Of a DNA stretch of 64,000 nucleotides, positions 1 to 8,784 are shown piece by piece. The first letter of the stretch is position 1. The number at the start of each line of letters is the position of its first letter. The stretch is from NCBI GenBank assembly GCA_029265815.1, contig JAJUGU010000003.1:186001-250000 (forward strand). The letters are read 5' to 3'. The notes under the pieces are model-generated. The model saw only the letters and a program-made list of their open reading frames with translations, was not told the origin of the DNA and did not search any database. A program made the translations under genes and the position numbers. The DNA comes from Anaerolineaceae bacterium. Lineage in GTDB: Bacteria > Chloroflexota > Anaerolineae > Anaerolineales > Anaerolineaceae.

Positions 1-1
1 C

Positions 2-247
2 ATTGCCACTGGCGACCCGCTCGATAAAGCAGGAGCGTATGCCATTCAAAATGAGGACTTTCATCCGGTGAGCAAAATTTCTGGCTGCTATGCCAGCGTG
101 ATGGGGCTGCCACTCTGCCATCTCGAGCGTTCATTGCGAAAATTAGGCTTCGGCAGCCGCAACTCAGTTCCCTTTCGCTGCCAGCGTGAATTGGCTTATA
201 CTTGCCCTATCTATCGGAAAGTTCTCTCTGGTGAAAATGTTGGGTAA
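2..247 (+). CDS. maf: Maf-like nucleotide pyrophosphatase, C-terminal part (5' end outside window)
   Basis: The open frame from the window edge encodes 81 residues ending at TAA 245-247. It begins ATGDPLDKAGAYAIQ and continues to a GCYASVMGLPLCHL segment, which is the conserved C-terminal part of the Maf/YhdE family. These enzymes hydrolyse non-canonical or modified nucleoside triphosphates to monophosphates in the cytoplasm. The Asp of TGDPLDKAGAYAIQ and the final Gln/Gly-rich loop belong to the active site in known members. The last 30 or so residues are richer in Cys and Arg than usual (C at about residues 60 and 67), so the tail may be lineage-specific. The N-terminal motif and start lie upstream of the window. 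The penicillin-binding protein gene starts 24 nt downstream in the same direction. Confidence 0.85.
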   Translation: MATGDPLDKAGAYAIQNEDFHPVSKISGCYASVMGLPLCHLERSLRKLGFGSRNSVPFRCQRELAYTCPIYRKVLSGENVG

Positions 248-271
248 CCCGGGAAAATAACCGGGAGGAAA

Positions 272-2443
272 ATGATGAATAAAATTTGGCGAGTAATCCT
301 TGTTGCAATTGTGTTATTAACTGCATGTTCGAACGGTATAAGTCCGACTGAGAAACCCAGCGAAAGCCTGCCTACACCGGTGATACAAACCACCAGTCTA
401 CCAGATGCTTCGGCAACAGCACTGGAGTTTCTCGAAAAGTGGAATTCCGCTGATTACGCAGGCATGTATCAAATGCTTGCTCCAACCAGCCGAGACGCGA
501 TAACTGAAGAAGACTTCATAAAAACCTATTCCGATGCCGCCATAAACCTGACGCTGACCGAAATTGAATATGGTGTATTAACTGCGCTGATCAATCCAAC
601 ATCAGCGAAGATCGGCTACCAGGTTAATTTTAAAACCAGATTGTTTGGAGATCTCCAGCGTCAAATGGAAATGAACCTGGTGGCTGTTAATGGTTCGTGG
701 CAAGTCCAATGGGAAAGTGGAATGATTTTACCTGAACTTAGCGGCGGAAAAAAGCTAGCGCTGCAGGTTACCCAACCCGCTCGAGGGGAGATCTATGACC
801 GCAATGGAAATATCATTGCGACAAACACCGACGCCGTCTCGTTGGGCGTTGTCCGTGGACAGATTTCAGATAGCCAGGAAGAATCGCTCGTCGTGCAATT
901 GAGTGAAATGACCGGCATTCCGCGAAATATGATTATTGACCTGTATGAAAACTCGGATGCTGAAGCCTACACAGCTATTGGCGAAGTCTCAAAAGAAGGG
1001 TATGACAAACGTGCTGCCACACTGGAACAATTTTCAGGACTGGTCGTAAACGAATACTCTTCCCGTTACTACTATAATGGCGGGATCGCGCCGCAGGTAA
1101 CGGGGTATCTGCGCTACATCTTCCCGGAAGAATATGACGAATACCGTCGAATGGGATACGCAGGTGATGAAAAGATTGGTGCCTCTGGTCTGGAAAAATG
1201 GGGCGAGGATTATCTAAAAGGAAAACCAGCTGCTGAATTGTATGTGGTGAATCCAGATGGAACTTATTCCACACGCCTCGAAAATTCCGATCCTCAGGCA
1301 GCCGATATAATCTACACCACCTTCGACAAGGATTTTCAGCTTCTTGTTCAAAAAGCTCTTTACGGATTTACTGGCGCGATTGTGGTGCTAGAACGGGATA
1401 CCGGACGCGTACTGGCAATGGCCTCATCACCGGGGTATGACCCGAACGCTTTTCAATCAGAGAATTACAACAGTCAATACGTGTTAAATGATCTGTTGAA
1501 TGATGAAGACACGCCCATGTGGAACCGCGCGACGCAGTCCGCATATCCGCTTGGGTCTGTATTTAAACTCATTACCATGGCCGCCGCGTTAGAATCGGGT
1601 TTATATACACCTGATTCGATTTATGAATGCACAAGCCAGTATACCGAGCTGCCTGGATTTGTGGGTAACGATTGGACGTATGACAAGGAATTACCTCCGT
1701 CAGGCACACTGACCCTTGTTGATGGATTGATGCGTTCGTGCAATCCCTGGTTCTACCACCTGGGTCTGGATCTATACCGCCAGAAGGGTGCCACATACCT
1801 TTCCGACTTTGCCCGTGAATTTGGTCTGGGAGAGGCTACCGGCATTGAAGCCGTAGCAGAAGAAGTGGGAAGTATTAACGACCCAACCACTGAAGGAGCG
1901 GCTGTGCAGATGGGAATCGGCCAGGGTGATATGCTGGTTACACCTCTTCAGGTGGCAAGCTTCGTTGCAGCGATTGGAAATGGCGGTACATTATACCGAC
2001 CGCAAATTATTGAGAAAATTACCACGATCGATGGCGAAATTATTGAAGAGTTCACTCCTGAGGTGCGAAATCAACTGCCGGTCAGCCAAGAGACTCTCGA
2101 TGCCATCTGGCAAGGGATGTATAAAGTTGTGAGAGATGAACGTGGAACGGCATATCGAAGGTTTATAGGCATGCAGACCACGATTTATGCCAAAACAGGA
2201 ACAGCAACCACTTCTGTTGAAGATCCACATTCATGGTTCGCTGGTTTCACTGATTCCAATAATCCAGAAAAGCCCGATATTGCTGTGGCGGTCATTGCCG
2301 AGTACGCCGGTGATGGTTCTGCAATTGCCGCTCCTATCTTCCGCCGCGTGATCGAAGCTTATTTTACTGGTGATATTTACACCACCTACCCGTGGGAGCA
2401 AACTTTCTATCTTACAAAAACTCCAACAACCGAAGGAGAATAA
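272..2443 (+). CDS. Penicillin-binding protein transpeptidase, lipoprotein, with NTF2-like N-terminal domain
   Basis: A 723-residue peptidoglycan D,D-transpeptidase acting on the outer face of the membrane. An N-terminal hydrophobic stretch ends in a lipobox LLTAC, so Cys19 is the likely lipidated residue. An NTF2-like (MecA_N type) domain spans about 45-160, a PBP dimer domain begins at RGEIYDRNG near 170, and the transpeptidase domain carries all three active-site motifs: SVFK 429-432 (nucleophile Ser429), SCN 489-491 and KTGTA 641-645. Domain order and length match class B PBPs of the PBP2a/PBP3 type with MecA_N. Lipid anchoring in place of a transmembrane anchor is less common. The start is set by GGGAGGAAA just upstream. 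It follows maf and is 9 nt from rsgA, so co-transcription is likely. Confidence 0.93.
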   Translation: MMNKIWRVILVAIVLLTACSNGISPTEKPSESLPTPVIQTTSLPDASATALEFLEKWNSADYAGMYQMLAPTSRDAITEEDFIKTYSDAAINLTLTEIEYGVLTALINPTSAKIGYQVNFKTRLFGDLQRQMEMNLVAVNGSWQVQWESGMILPELSGGKKLALQVTQPARGEIYDRNGNIIATNTDAVSLGVVRGQISDSQEESLVVQLSEMTGIPRNMIIDLYENSDAEAYTAIGEVSKEGYDKRAATLEQFSGLVVNEYSSRYYYNGGIAPQVTGYLRYIFPEEYDEYRRMGYAGDEKIGASGLEKWGEDYLKGKPAAELYVVNPDGTYSTRLENSDPQAADIIYTTFDKDFQLLVQKALYGFTGAIVVLERDTGRVLAMASSPGYDPNAFQSENYNSQYVLNDLLNDEDTPMWNRATQSAYPLGSVFKLITMAAALESGLYTPDSIYECTSQYTELPGFVGNDWTYDKELPPSGTLTLVDGLMRSCNPWFYHLGLDLYRQKGATYLSDFAREFGLGEATGIEAVAEEVGSINDPTTEGAAVQMGIGQGDMLVTPLQVASFVAAIGNGGTLYRPQIIEKITTIDGEIIEEFTPEVRNQLPVSQETLDAIWQGMYKVVRDERGTAYRRFIGMQTTIYAKTGTATTSVEDPHSWFAGFTDSNNPEKPDIAVAVIAEYAGDGSAIAAPIFRRVIEAYFTGDIYTTYPWEQTFYLTKTPTTEGE

Positions 2444-2452
2444 TCGGGTATC

Positions 2453-3364
2453 GTGAAACAGCAAACCATTCCCGGCAGGGTCATCCGCTACCAGTCAGGC
2501 TTTTACAATGTACTGACAGAAAACGGTGTGCTTACCTGTGTACTGCGTGGACGATTGAAGCGCCGAACCATTCAAGGTGATGTCATCAGTATCGGAGACA
2601 AAGTGCAAATCAGCCTGCTGCCAGAAGGAACTGGGGTGGTTGAAGTCATTGAGCCCAGAGAGAAAGAACTGGTACGAATGGATCCCACACCCCGCGGTGA
2701 ATTTCGGCAAATCTTGCTTGCCAATCCAGATCAAATCGTGGCAGTGTTTGCTTGTGCATCTCCTGAACCTCATTTGCGTATGCTCGACCGTTTTCTTGTG
2801 ATTGCTGAAAAACAGGGCTTACAGGCATTGATCATTGCCAACAAAGTAGATCTTGTTGGTCATCGCGAGGCGAAAAAGATTTTTGAGGTTTATCCTCCGC
2901 TTGGGTACCCAGTTATTTATACATCAGCTGTTACGGGCGAAGGCATCAAGGAATTGAAAAATGCACTTAAGGGTAAAATTTCCGCTCTGGCAGGACCTTC
3001 AGGGGTAGGTAAGTCAAGCCTGATGAATCAAGTGCAGCCGGGTTTAGGATTGGCCGTACGAGAGATCAGCAGCCGAAATGAACGCGGACGCCATACCACA
3101 GTTGTCAGAGAGTTGTTCCCTCTCGATGATGGAGGATTTGTCGCTGACCTTCCAGGTTTGAGGCGTTTGTCATTATGGGATACTCAGCCAGAAGAATTAG
3201 ATGGATATTTTCCGGAATTGCGCGACCTTGTAAAACACTGCCAATTCAATGATTGCACACACTACGAAGAGCCTGGCTGCGCGGTTATTCGAGCCGTGGA
3301 GAATGGTAAAGTTAGCCCTGAACGTTATGAATCCTACCTAAGAATGCGCGCAGGGGATGATTAA
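2453..3364 (+). CDS. rsgA: Ribosome small subunit-dependent GTPase A
   Basis: A 303-residue circularly permuted GTPase that helps late 30S maturation by checking the decoding centre and releasing with GTP hydrolysis. An OB-fold occupies the first 70 residues. The G motifs come in the permuted order: NKVD (G4) at 130-133 precedes the P-loop GPSGVGKS at 181-188, then DLPG (G3). The C-terminal zinc site is visible as C263, C268, H270 and C276. The start is GTG with a GGAG inside the end of the upstream PBP gene, 9 nt after its stop. Length and motifs are typical. The permutation here is the normal state of this family. Confidence 0.96.
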   Translation: MKQQTIPGRVIRYQSGFYNVLTENGVLTCVLRGRLKRRTIQGDVISIGDKVQISLLPEGTGVVEVIEPREKELVRMDPTPRGEFRQILLANPDQIVAVFACASPEPHLRMLDRFLVIAEKQGLQALIIANKVDLVGHREAKKIFEVYPPLGYPVIYTSAVTGEGIKELKNALKGKISALAGPSGVGKSSLMNQVQPGLGLAVREISSRNERGRHTTVVRELFPLDDGGFVADLPGLRRLSLWDTQPEELDGYFPELRDLVKHCQFNDCTHYEEPGCAVIRAVENGKVSPERYESYLRMRAGDD

Positions 3365-3415
3365 TCGATCCGTTTTGTGATATGATATGCAAGAATGTAA
3401 GCATTAATCCCCCTA

Positions 3416-3443
3416 TTGACTTTTACGTTATTTGGGGTATTAT
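3416..3443 (+). promoter_or_regulatory. Sigma70-type promoter for the membrane protein gene
   Basis: TTGACT (3416-3421) and TATTAT (3438-3443) are separated by 16 bp, upstream of the GTG start at 3522. Only sequence match supports it. It would start a transcript with a leader of about 70 nt and would separate the downstream gene from rsgA. Confidence 0.55.
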
Positions 3444-3521
3444 TTCTTACCTTTATTGTTCACGCCGAAATTTAAGACCGCAATAAAATAAACCAAAGTT
3501 AAAAACTAGAGGTTTTCTATC

Positions 3522-4418
3522 GTGAAGCCTAAGGTGAGTAAACAGAAGCAAATTACGGGGCTGCTTTATGGCCTTGTAGCAGGTTTAACGTTCGCAGTTT
3601 TAGCTTGGGGGATTGATGGAATACAGTTAGCTCGTGCGCACGGTGCTTTTTCATGGGTGAAATTCGTTCCAGGTCTTCTGATATGCGTTATCTGCAGTGG
3701 TCTGGTTGGCTGGCTGGTGGCAAAATTTGAGAATAGCCTTCTAGGCGTTGTTTTATGGTTTGCGTTGATGATCGTTTATTCTCAATTGATCATCTGGTTA
3801 CCAATACGAGTGGCACCTTTCCTGATCAAACTTTTCAATGGAGCCCTCGGAAATTACCTGCAGTATCCCTATTATTCTGAACTCAATCAAAACCTCTGGT
3901 TTGGGTTTGCGGTATTCGCGATTATCGCCATCATTAACGGGTTGATTGAAAACATCCTCATTGACCAGGCACTTTTTTCAGCAGGATCGGCAGCAGTAAT
4001 CATTCCGTTGCTTGTTTGTGCTCTGAGCTTTGGGTTGGCTGGTTCGATTGGTGATTCGTTGTTAAATAAAAACTTACGCGAACCGATTCAAATTGTTGAT
4101 GAACTGATCCAGTTTGCCCAAGACAATTATGAAAAAGAGGTTCCATCTGATGTTGCCAAGGCTATGCATCTTGGTGCTTTAAATCCAGTAATGCAGTACG
4201 TTCCACTTGATAGAAAACTGGTATTAAGCAATTATGATCAGTATCTGGGACAGGTTGAGGTGCTGGTGGATTTTGAGGGTAAATGGATCAAATGCGTTAC
4301 CATTTACAATCAGGTAACCAATTGCAGACCGGCTTTTGAAATCCCTTCAATTCGATTAACCAGCATTAAAAAATTTGTTGAGGTGATGACCCCGGGAGAA
4401 TCACCGAATTACCAATAA
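3522..4418 (+). CDS. Polytopic membrane protein of unknown function
   Basis: 298 residues with a GTG start preceded by AGAGG. I do not recognise a family. The first 185 residues contain about five hydrophobic segments (approximately 12-30, 45-66, 72-95, 124-145, 152-175), separated by short loops. The last 110 residues are soluble and include a mostly helical stretch (IQIVDELIQFAQDNYEKE) followed by a beta-rich tail of about 60 residues. The last segment could be a cytoplasmic sensory or binding domain. It has its own likely promoter and is followed by 134 nt before the oligopeptide ABC ATPase, so it may be an independent unit. No catalytic motif is visible. Confidence 0.7.
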   Translation: MKPKVSKQKQITGLLYGLVAGLTFAVLAWGIDGIQLARAHGAFSWVKFVPGLLICVICSGLVGWLVAKFENSLLGVVLWFALMIVYSQLIIWLPIRVAPFLIKLFNGALGNYLQYPYYSELNQNLWFGFAVFAIIAIINGLIENILIDQALFSAGSAAVIIPLLVCALSFGLAGSIGDSLLNKNLREPIQIVDELIQFAQDNYEKEVPSDVAKAMHLGALNPVMQYVPLDRKLVLSNYDQYLGQVEVLVDFEGKWIKCVTIYNQVTNCRPAFEIPSIRLTSIKKFVEVMTPGESPNYQ

Positions 4419-4552
4419 TGGAAATAAAACCGGACTGTTGTATTTTTATTGTAATGTGTACCTACAAGATATTTGTCTAAATTATGGTAAACTTGGCTAT
4501 GCCGAGAATTTCAAAATCAGAATATCCATACTACTTCAAAGAGGACTCGTAG

Positions 4553-5542
4553 ATGGTCGAACAATTGTTAAACGTACAGAATCTTGAGACTCACTTTAAG
4601 ACACCTGAAGGGATCGTCCATGCGGTTAATGGTGTTTCATTTACATTAACTGAAGGCGAAACTCTTGGTGTGGTAGGCGAGAGCGGCTGTGGCAAAAGCG
4701 TTACGATGCTTTCCTGCCTGAGGTTGATTGCCTGTCCACCGGGAAAGATCGTAGCCGGAGAAGCGATCTTCAGGGGTAAGGATCTGTTGAAAATGAGCTC
4801 CGAGGAAATTCGCCATGTTCGCGGTGGCCAGATCAGCATGGTCTTTCAGGACCCAATGACGTCGCTGAATCCCGTAATGACCATCGGAAAGCAGCTGGCT
4901 GAACCACTAATGCTTCACCTGAACATGACTAGCGAACAAGCCCGCAATCGTTCCATTGAGCTGCTGAGCTTGGTAGGAATCCCGAACGCCGCAGATCGGC
5001 TAAAAGATTATCCTCACCAGTATTCAGGTGGTATGCGCCAGCGCGTTATGATTGCGATGGCTCTTTCCTGCAATCCTCAGATTCTGATCGCTGATGAACC
5101 AACTACGGCATTGGATGTGACCATCCAGGCTCAGATCGTTGATCTGGTCAAACGGTTGCGCGATGAGCTCGGCATGGCAATTATATGGATTACTCATGAT
5201 CTGGGCGTGGTAGCGTCAATTGCCCACCGCGTCATGGTCATGTATGGTGGTTATATCATTGAAGAGGCTGAAGTAAAGGAACTTTATGCCAATCCAAGAC
5301 ATCCGTACACACTTGGACTACTCGGAAGCCTTCCCCAGATCCATGAGCAAGCTCACACGAAATTGTTCTCCATTGAAGGAATGCCCCCAGTCCTCTACCA
5401 AAAGCCAACCGCCTGCCCGTTTGCTCCTCGCTGCACGTGGGTAACAGAGAAATGCTGGAAAGAAAATCCGCTGCTTGAACCAGTTGCTCCTGGTCATCGA
5501 GTGGCTTGCTGGGTTGATACTAAATCCGGGAGTAAGCGATAA
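4553..5542 (+). CDS. Oligopeptide ABC transporter ATP-binding protein (OppD/DppD type)
   Basis: 329-residue cytoplasmic ATPase of a peptide/nickel-type importer. Walker A GESGCGKS is at 42-49, the ABC signature SGGMR at 158-162, and Walker B LIADEP at 178-183. After the ATPase core comes the C-terminal oligo_HPY region ([14 protein letters not shown]) and a four-Cys cluster (CPFAPRC then KC and C near the end) that in OppD/DppD homologues can hold an iron-sulfur centre. It starts the operon; its stop overlaps the next ATG by one base (TAATG), so the two ATPases are translationally coupled and presumably form the heterodimer. Confidence 0.94.
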   Translation: MVEQLLNVQNLETHFKTPEGIVHAVNGVSFTLTEGETLGVVGESGCGKSVTMLSCLRLIACPPGKIVAGEAIFRGKDLLKMSSEEIRHVRGGQISMVFQDPMTSLNPVMTIGKQLAEPLMLHLNMTSEQARNRSIELLSLVGIPNAADRLKDYPHQYSGGMRQRVMIAMALSCNPQILIADEPTTALDVTIQAQIVDLVKRLRDELGMAIIWITHDLGVVASIAHRVMVMYGGYIIEEAEVKELYANPRHPYTLGLLGSLPQIHEQAHTKLFSIEGMPPVLYQKPTACPFAPRCTWVTEKCWKENPLLEPVAPGHRVACWVDTKSGSKR

Positions 5543-6522
5543 TGACCTCTGAAAAGAATGTTTTGATCAAAGTTGAAGATCTCGTAATGCACTTCCCCAT
5601 CTATCGCGGTGTTATTCGTCGCCAGGTGGGTGCGGTTCACGCTGTGGACGGGATTTCGTTCGAGGTATACCAGGGTGAGACACTTGGCCTGGTAGGTGAA
5701 TCAGGTTGTGGTAAGTCCACCACTGGGCGAACCATCCTTCAGTTATATAAACCCACAGGTGGAAACGTTTATTTCAAAGGCAAGAATTTGGTCAAATTAA
5801 AACCTGAGGCCATGCGCTTGATGCGACGAGAAATGCAAATGATCTTCCAGGATCCTTATGCGAGCCTCAATCCGCGTATGACCGTTCGTGATATTATCGG
5901 CGAACCTTTGATGGCGTTTGGTGAAGGCACCAGCAAGGAAATTGATGACCGTGTTGCCTCCCTGTTAGATTTGGTCAAACTGAACAAAGATTTTGCCAGC
6001 CGCTATCCACATGAATTCTCTGGAGGTCAACGCCAGCGTATCGGTGTTGCCCGTGCTCTGGCTTTGAACCCGTCCTTTATCATTTGTGATGAACCTATCT
6101 CGGCTCTGGATGTGTCCATCCAGGCGCAGGTGGTTAACCTGTTGGAAGAACTTCAGGAAGAGTTTAATCTTACTTACCTCTTCATCGCCCATGACCTCTC
6201 GATGGTGCGTCATATCAGCAATCGTGTGGCGGTGATGTACTTAGGTATTATTGTAGAACTTGCAGACCGTAACGAGCTATACAACAACCCCTTGCATCCT
6301 TATACCCAGGCTTTGCTTTCAGCAATTCCGGTGGCTGATCCTGTGTACAGCGAAACCCGCCGCCGAATTATTCTGGAGGGTGATGTGCCCTCTCCAGCCA
6401 ATCCGCCTTCAGGGTGTCGATTCCGCACACGCTGTCCGCTTGCTGATACGATCTGCAAGGAACAGAAACCTGAATGGCGTGAAGTGCGGCCAAACCATTT
6501 TGCCGCCTGTCATAAAATTTAA
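5542..6522 (+). CDS. Oligopeptide ABC transporter ATP-binding protein (OppF/DppF type)
   Basis: 326-residue partner ATPase. Walker A GESGCGKS 52-59, signature SGGQR 160-164, Walker B FIICDEP 179-185, and the oligo_HPY tail with [17 protein letters not shown]-terminal Cys-containing region ([11 protein letters not shown]...C) parallels the one in the first ATPase. The ATG overlaps the stop of the upstream gene by one base. It is followed by 108 nt and then the binding-protein gene, an order (D-F-A-B-C) found in several peptide systems outside the enterobacteria. Substrate cannot be read from the sequence. Confidence 0.94.
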   Translation: MTSEKNVLIKVEDLVMHFPIYRGVIRRQVGAVHAVDGISFEVYQGETLGLVGESGCGKSTTGRTILQLYKPTGGNVYFKGKNLVKLKPEAMRLMRREMQMIFQDPYASLNPRMTVRDIIGEPLMAFGEGTSKEIDDRVASLLDLVKLNKDFASRYPHEFSGGQRQRIGVARALALNPSFIICDEPISALDVSIQAQVVNLLEELQEEFNLTYLFIAHDLSMVRHISNRVAVMYLGIIVELADRNELYNNPLHPYTQALLSAIPVADPVYSETRRRIILEGDVPSPANPPSGCRFRTRCPLADTICKEQKPEWREVRPNHFAACHKI

Positions 6523-6537
6523 CCAATGGTGCAGTAC

Positions 6538-6547
6538 AAGGAGGTGA
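6538..6547 (+). promoter_or_regulatory. Isolated full-length Shine-Dalgarno sequence in the leader of the binding-protein gene
   Basis: AAGGAGGTGA lies 83 nt upstream of the binding-protein ATG at 6631, which has its own AAGGAGGAG. Nothing longer than an 8-codon frame (ATG 6547, MCISIKGK, too close to the SD) follows it. A similar element sits before the second sugar-binding protein gene (61901-61909). It may be a ribosome-binding stabilising element, a translated minigene, or chance. Confidence 0.4.
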
Positions 6548-6630
6548 TGTGTATTTCAATAAAGGGAAAATGAATATCAAGTGAAAGTACGCGTTCGAAT
6601 AAAACGAATTTCTCATAAGGAGGAGAAACA

Positions 6631-8646
6631 ATGCGTAAGTTTTATGTTTTACTTGCTGTATTGATGGTCGTCAGCCTTGTTTTAAGCGCCTGTGCACAGA
6701 CTCCGGTTGCTACCGAAGCCCCCACCGCCGAAGCAACAGCTGCACCCACCGAAGCCGTTGAAGAGGTTTCTTTGAACCCATACTTGGGCTCGAACAAACT
6801 GGATGGAAATGGTATTCCGCCTACATTCTTCGATGATGTTCATATCCGCAAAGCCTTTGCATACTGCTTTGACTGGCAGACTGTCATCGATGATGTATAC
6901 ATGGGCGAAGCTATTCAATCCAAAGTTTTGTCCCTGCCTGGTATGCCGGGTTACGATCCCGAAGCCCCGTTCTATTCCACTGACCTTGACAAATGCGCCG
7001 AGGAATTCAAACTGGCCGATGTTGACAAAGACGGTGTCCCAGCCGGTGAGGATCCTGACGATGTTTGGGAAATGGGTTTCCGCGTTCAGATGCTCTATAA
7101 CTCGGGCAACACCACCCGCCAGATCTATGCAGAGATCCTGCAGCAGAACCTTGCAGCCGTCAACGAAAAGTTCTCGGTTGAAATCCTTGGTTTGCCCTGG
7201 CCTTCCTACCTGGCCGCTCAGCGCGCCCATAAAATCCCCATCATGACCGGTGGATGGTTGGAAGATATCCATGACGCTCATAACTGGTATCAGCCTTACA
7301 CCACAGGCACATACGGCGCCCGCCAGAATATGCCTGATGACCTGAAAGCCCAATTCAAGGCTTTGTTGGATCAGGGTGTAACCCTGGTTGACCAGGATGC
7401 CCGCCATGCTGTTTATCAGCAGTTCAACCAGTTGTACTATGATCAGGTTCCTGGTCTTCCTGTTGTTCTCGCTACTTCTCATGGTTACGAGCAGAAGTGG
7501 GTTTCTGGCCGTGTCATGAACCCGATCTTCTCAAATATCTACTACTATCCAATCACGAAGAGCGGCTCACCTGATGACACCACCTTCACCTATGTAACCA
7601 TCACTGGTGGACCTGATACCTTCGATCCTGCCCTTGCCTACGATACCGCCTCTGGCGAAATCATCCAGAACGTCTATGAAACCCTGGTGTTCTATGATGG
7701 TGAAGCCACCGATAAATTCGTACCACAGTTGGCAGAATCCTGGACCGTTTCAGATGACGGCACTGTCTGGACCTTCAACATCCGCCAGGGTGTCAAGTTC
7801 CATGAAGGTGGCGATCTGACCCCGTCTGATGTGGCTTATTCCTTCCAGCGCGGTTTGCTGCAGGGTGGATATTCCTCCCCGCAGTGGTTACTTGCCGAAC
7901 CTTTCCTCGGCGTTGGCAATGATGACATCACCATGATTGTTGATGGTGGTGCTTCTGCTGATGACAAAGAAACCCTGTTGAAGAACGACCCCGCCGTCCT
8001 CAAGGCTGCCTGCGAAAAAGTTCAGGCCGCAATCGTGGCTGACGACGCCGCTGGCACCGTGACCATGACCCTTGCACAGGCCTGGGGTCCCTTCCTGGCG
8101 ACCATTGCCAATGGTTGGGGTTCCATCATGGATAAGGAATGGGTAATCGAGAATGGTGGCTGGGATGGTTCCTGCGATACCTGGCAGAATTACTATGGTA
8201 TGACCTCTGCCGAGGATCCTTTCACCGCCATCATGAACGGCACCGGTCCCTTCAAACTGGATCACTGGACAAACGGACAGGAAGTTGTCTTGGTTCGCAA
8301 CGACAATTACTGGCGCGAACCTGCTAAACTGCAGTATGTAAAGATCGTCGAAGTCGGCGAGTTTGGTACCCGCTTTGCGATGCTGCAGGCCGGCGAAGCT
8401 GATGCCATTGTTGTCCCCGCTGAATACCGCGCCCAGGTCGACCCGCTTGTGGGTGAGGCCATGATCTATGATGCAGAAGCCAATACCTACAAAGCCGCAC
8501 AGCCTGTTTGCGAAGTTGATACCGATAAACTGGGTCTCGAAAGATTCACTCTTTGCGATACCCCCAGCGATCAGCCTCTGCGCCTGTACTACGGACGCCC
8601 TGGCTTGCAGCAGGATGTTATCCTCTTCAACTTCTTGATTGAGTAG
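6631..8646 (+). CDS. Oligopeptide-binding lipoprotein (SBP_bac_5 family), circularly permuted
   Basis: 671-residue extracytoplasmic binding protein with lipobox LVLSAC (Cys21) and a Thr/Ala/Pro-rich linker to about residue 46. The domain order is unusual. Residues 47-311 match the C-terminal half of the family: VHIRKAFAYCFDW is at 70-82 and the half ends with IYYYPITKS. Residues 312-671 match the N-terminal half: GGPDTFDP 326-333, VKFHEGGDLTPSDVAYSF from 388, GTGPFKLDHW 537-546, ending at FLIE. In the canonical paralogue at 11013-12971 the equivalent motifs run in the opposite order (174, 268, 386). Joining FLIE to SLNPYLGSNK would restore a normal protein. The frame is intact and the gene sits in the expected place, between the ATPases and permeases. 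It should still deliver peptides if the permuted chain folds; an unusual assembly error is the alternative. Confidence 0.9.
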   Translation: MRKFYVLLAVLMVVSLVLSACAQTPVATEAPTAEATAAPTEAVEEVSLNPYLGSNKLDGNGIPPTFFDDVHIRKAFAYCFDWQTVIDDVYMGEAIQSKVLSLPGMPGYDPEAPFYSTDLDKCAEEFKLADVDKDGVPAGEDPDDVWEMGFRVQMLYNSGNTTRQIYAEILQQNLAAVNEKFSVEILGLPWPSYLAAQRAHKIPIMTGGWLEDIHDAHNWYQPYTTGTYGARQNMPDDLKAQFKALLDQGVTLVDQDARHAVYQQFNQLYYDQVPGLPVVLATSHGYEQKWVSGRVMNPIFSNIYYYPITKSGSPDDTTFTYVTITGGPDTFDPALAYDTASGEIIQNVYETLVFYDGEATDKFVPQLAESWTVSDDGTVWTFNIRQGVKFHEGGDLTPSDVAYSFQRGLLQGGYSSPQWLLAEPFLGVGNDDITMIVDGGASADDKETLLKNDPAVLKAACEKVQAAIVADDAAGTVTMTLAQAWGPFLATIANGWGSIMDKEWVIENGGWDGSCDTWQNYYGMTSAEDPFTAIMNGTGPFKLDHWTNGQEVVLVRNDNYWREPAKLQYVKIVEVGEFGTRFAMLQAGEADAIVVPAEYRAQVDPLVGEAMIYDAEANTYKAAQPVCEVDTDKLGLERFTLCDTPSDQPLRLYYGRPGLQQDVILFNFLIE

Positions 8647-8671
8647 GATAAGCCTGATTCTTTGATTTGAT

Positions 8672-8701
8672 CATGCGGGGGCCTGAAAGGGCTCCCGCAT
8701 G
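8672..8701 (+). other. Stable hairpin after the binding-protein gene
   Basis: CATGCGGGGGCCT pairs with GGGCTCCCGCATG around a GAAA tetraloop, giving 13 pairs including two G-U. There is no T-run, so it is a poor intrinsic terminator. It starts 25 nt after the stop codon and is a good candidate for a 3' stabiliser of the binding-protein message. Confidence 0.6.
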
Positions 8702-8723
8702 AAACCCCCGAGGTTTTACTCGG

Positions 8724-8756
8724 CGGCATATCTCGAAAATATTTCGCGATATGCCG
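8724..8756 (+). other. Second intercistronic hairpin before the permease genes
   Basis: CGGCATATC (8724-8732) pairs with GATATGCCG (8748-8756), and inside it CGAAA pairs with TTTCG around ATA, with one mismatch between the two stems. It lies 28 nt before the permease ATG and has no T-run. With the preceding hairpin it could set a higher level of binding protein than of permease. Confidence 0.6.
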
Positions 8757-8784
8757 GTTGGTGAAACTAAAATGAGGTGTTCAG

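Noticed and set aside
2453-3364. RsgA as a second permuted protein
   Set aside because: Its G-motif order is permuted in every member of the family, so it is not an anomaly of this genome.
6682-7482. Long open frame of 266 codons on the minus strand of the binding-protein gene
   Set aside because: It mirrors a high-codon-bias gene, has no recognisable domain and no supported start; it is a shadow of the real gene.
6631-8646. The permuted order as a product of collapsed tandem repeats in assembly
   Set aside because: Collapse of two copies in the same order would restore the canonical order, not swap the halves; the idea is kept only as a general assembly caution.
8701-8726. CCGAG/CTCGG repeat with internal TTTT as a terminator
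   Set aside because: The stem is only five pairs and the T-run lies in the loop, not after the stem.
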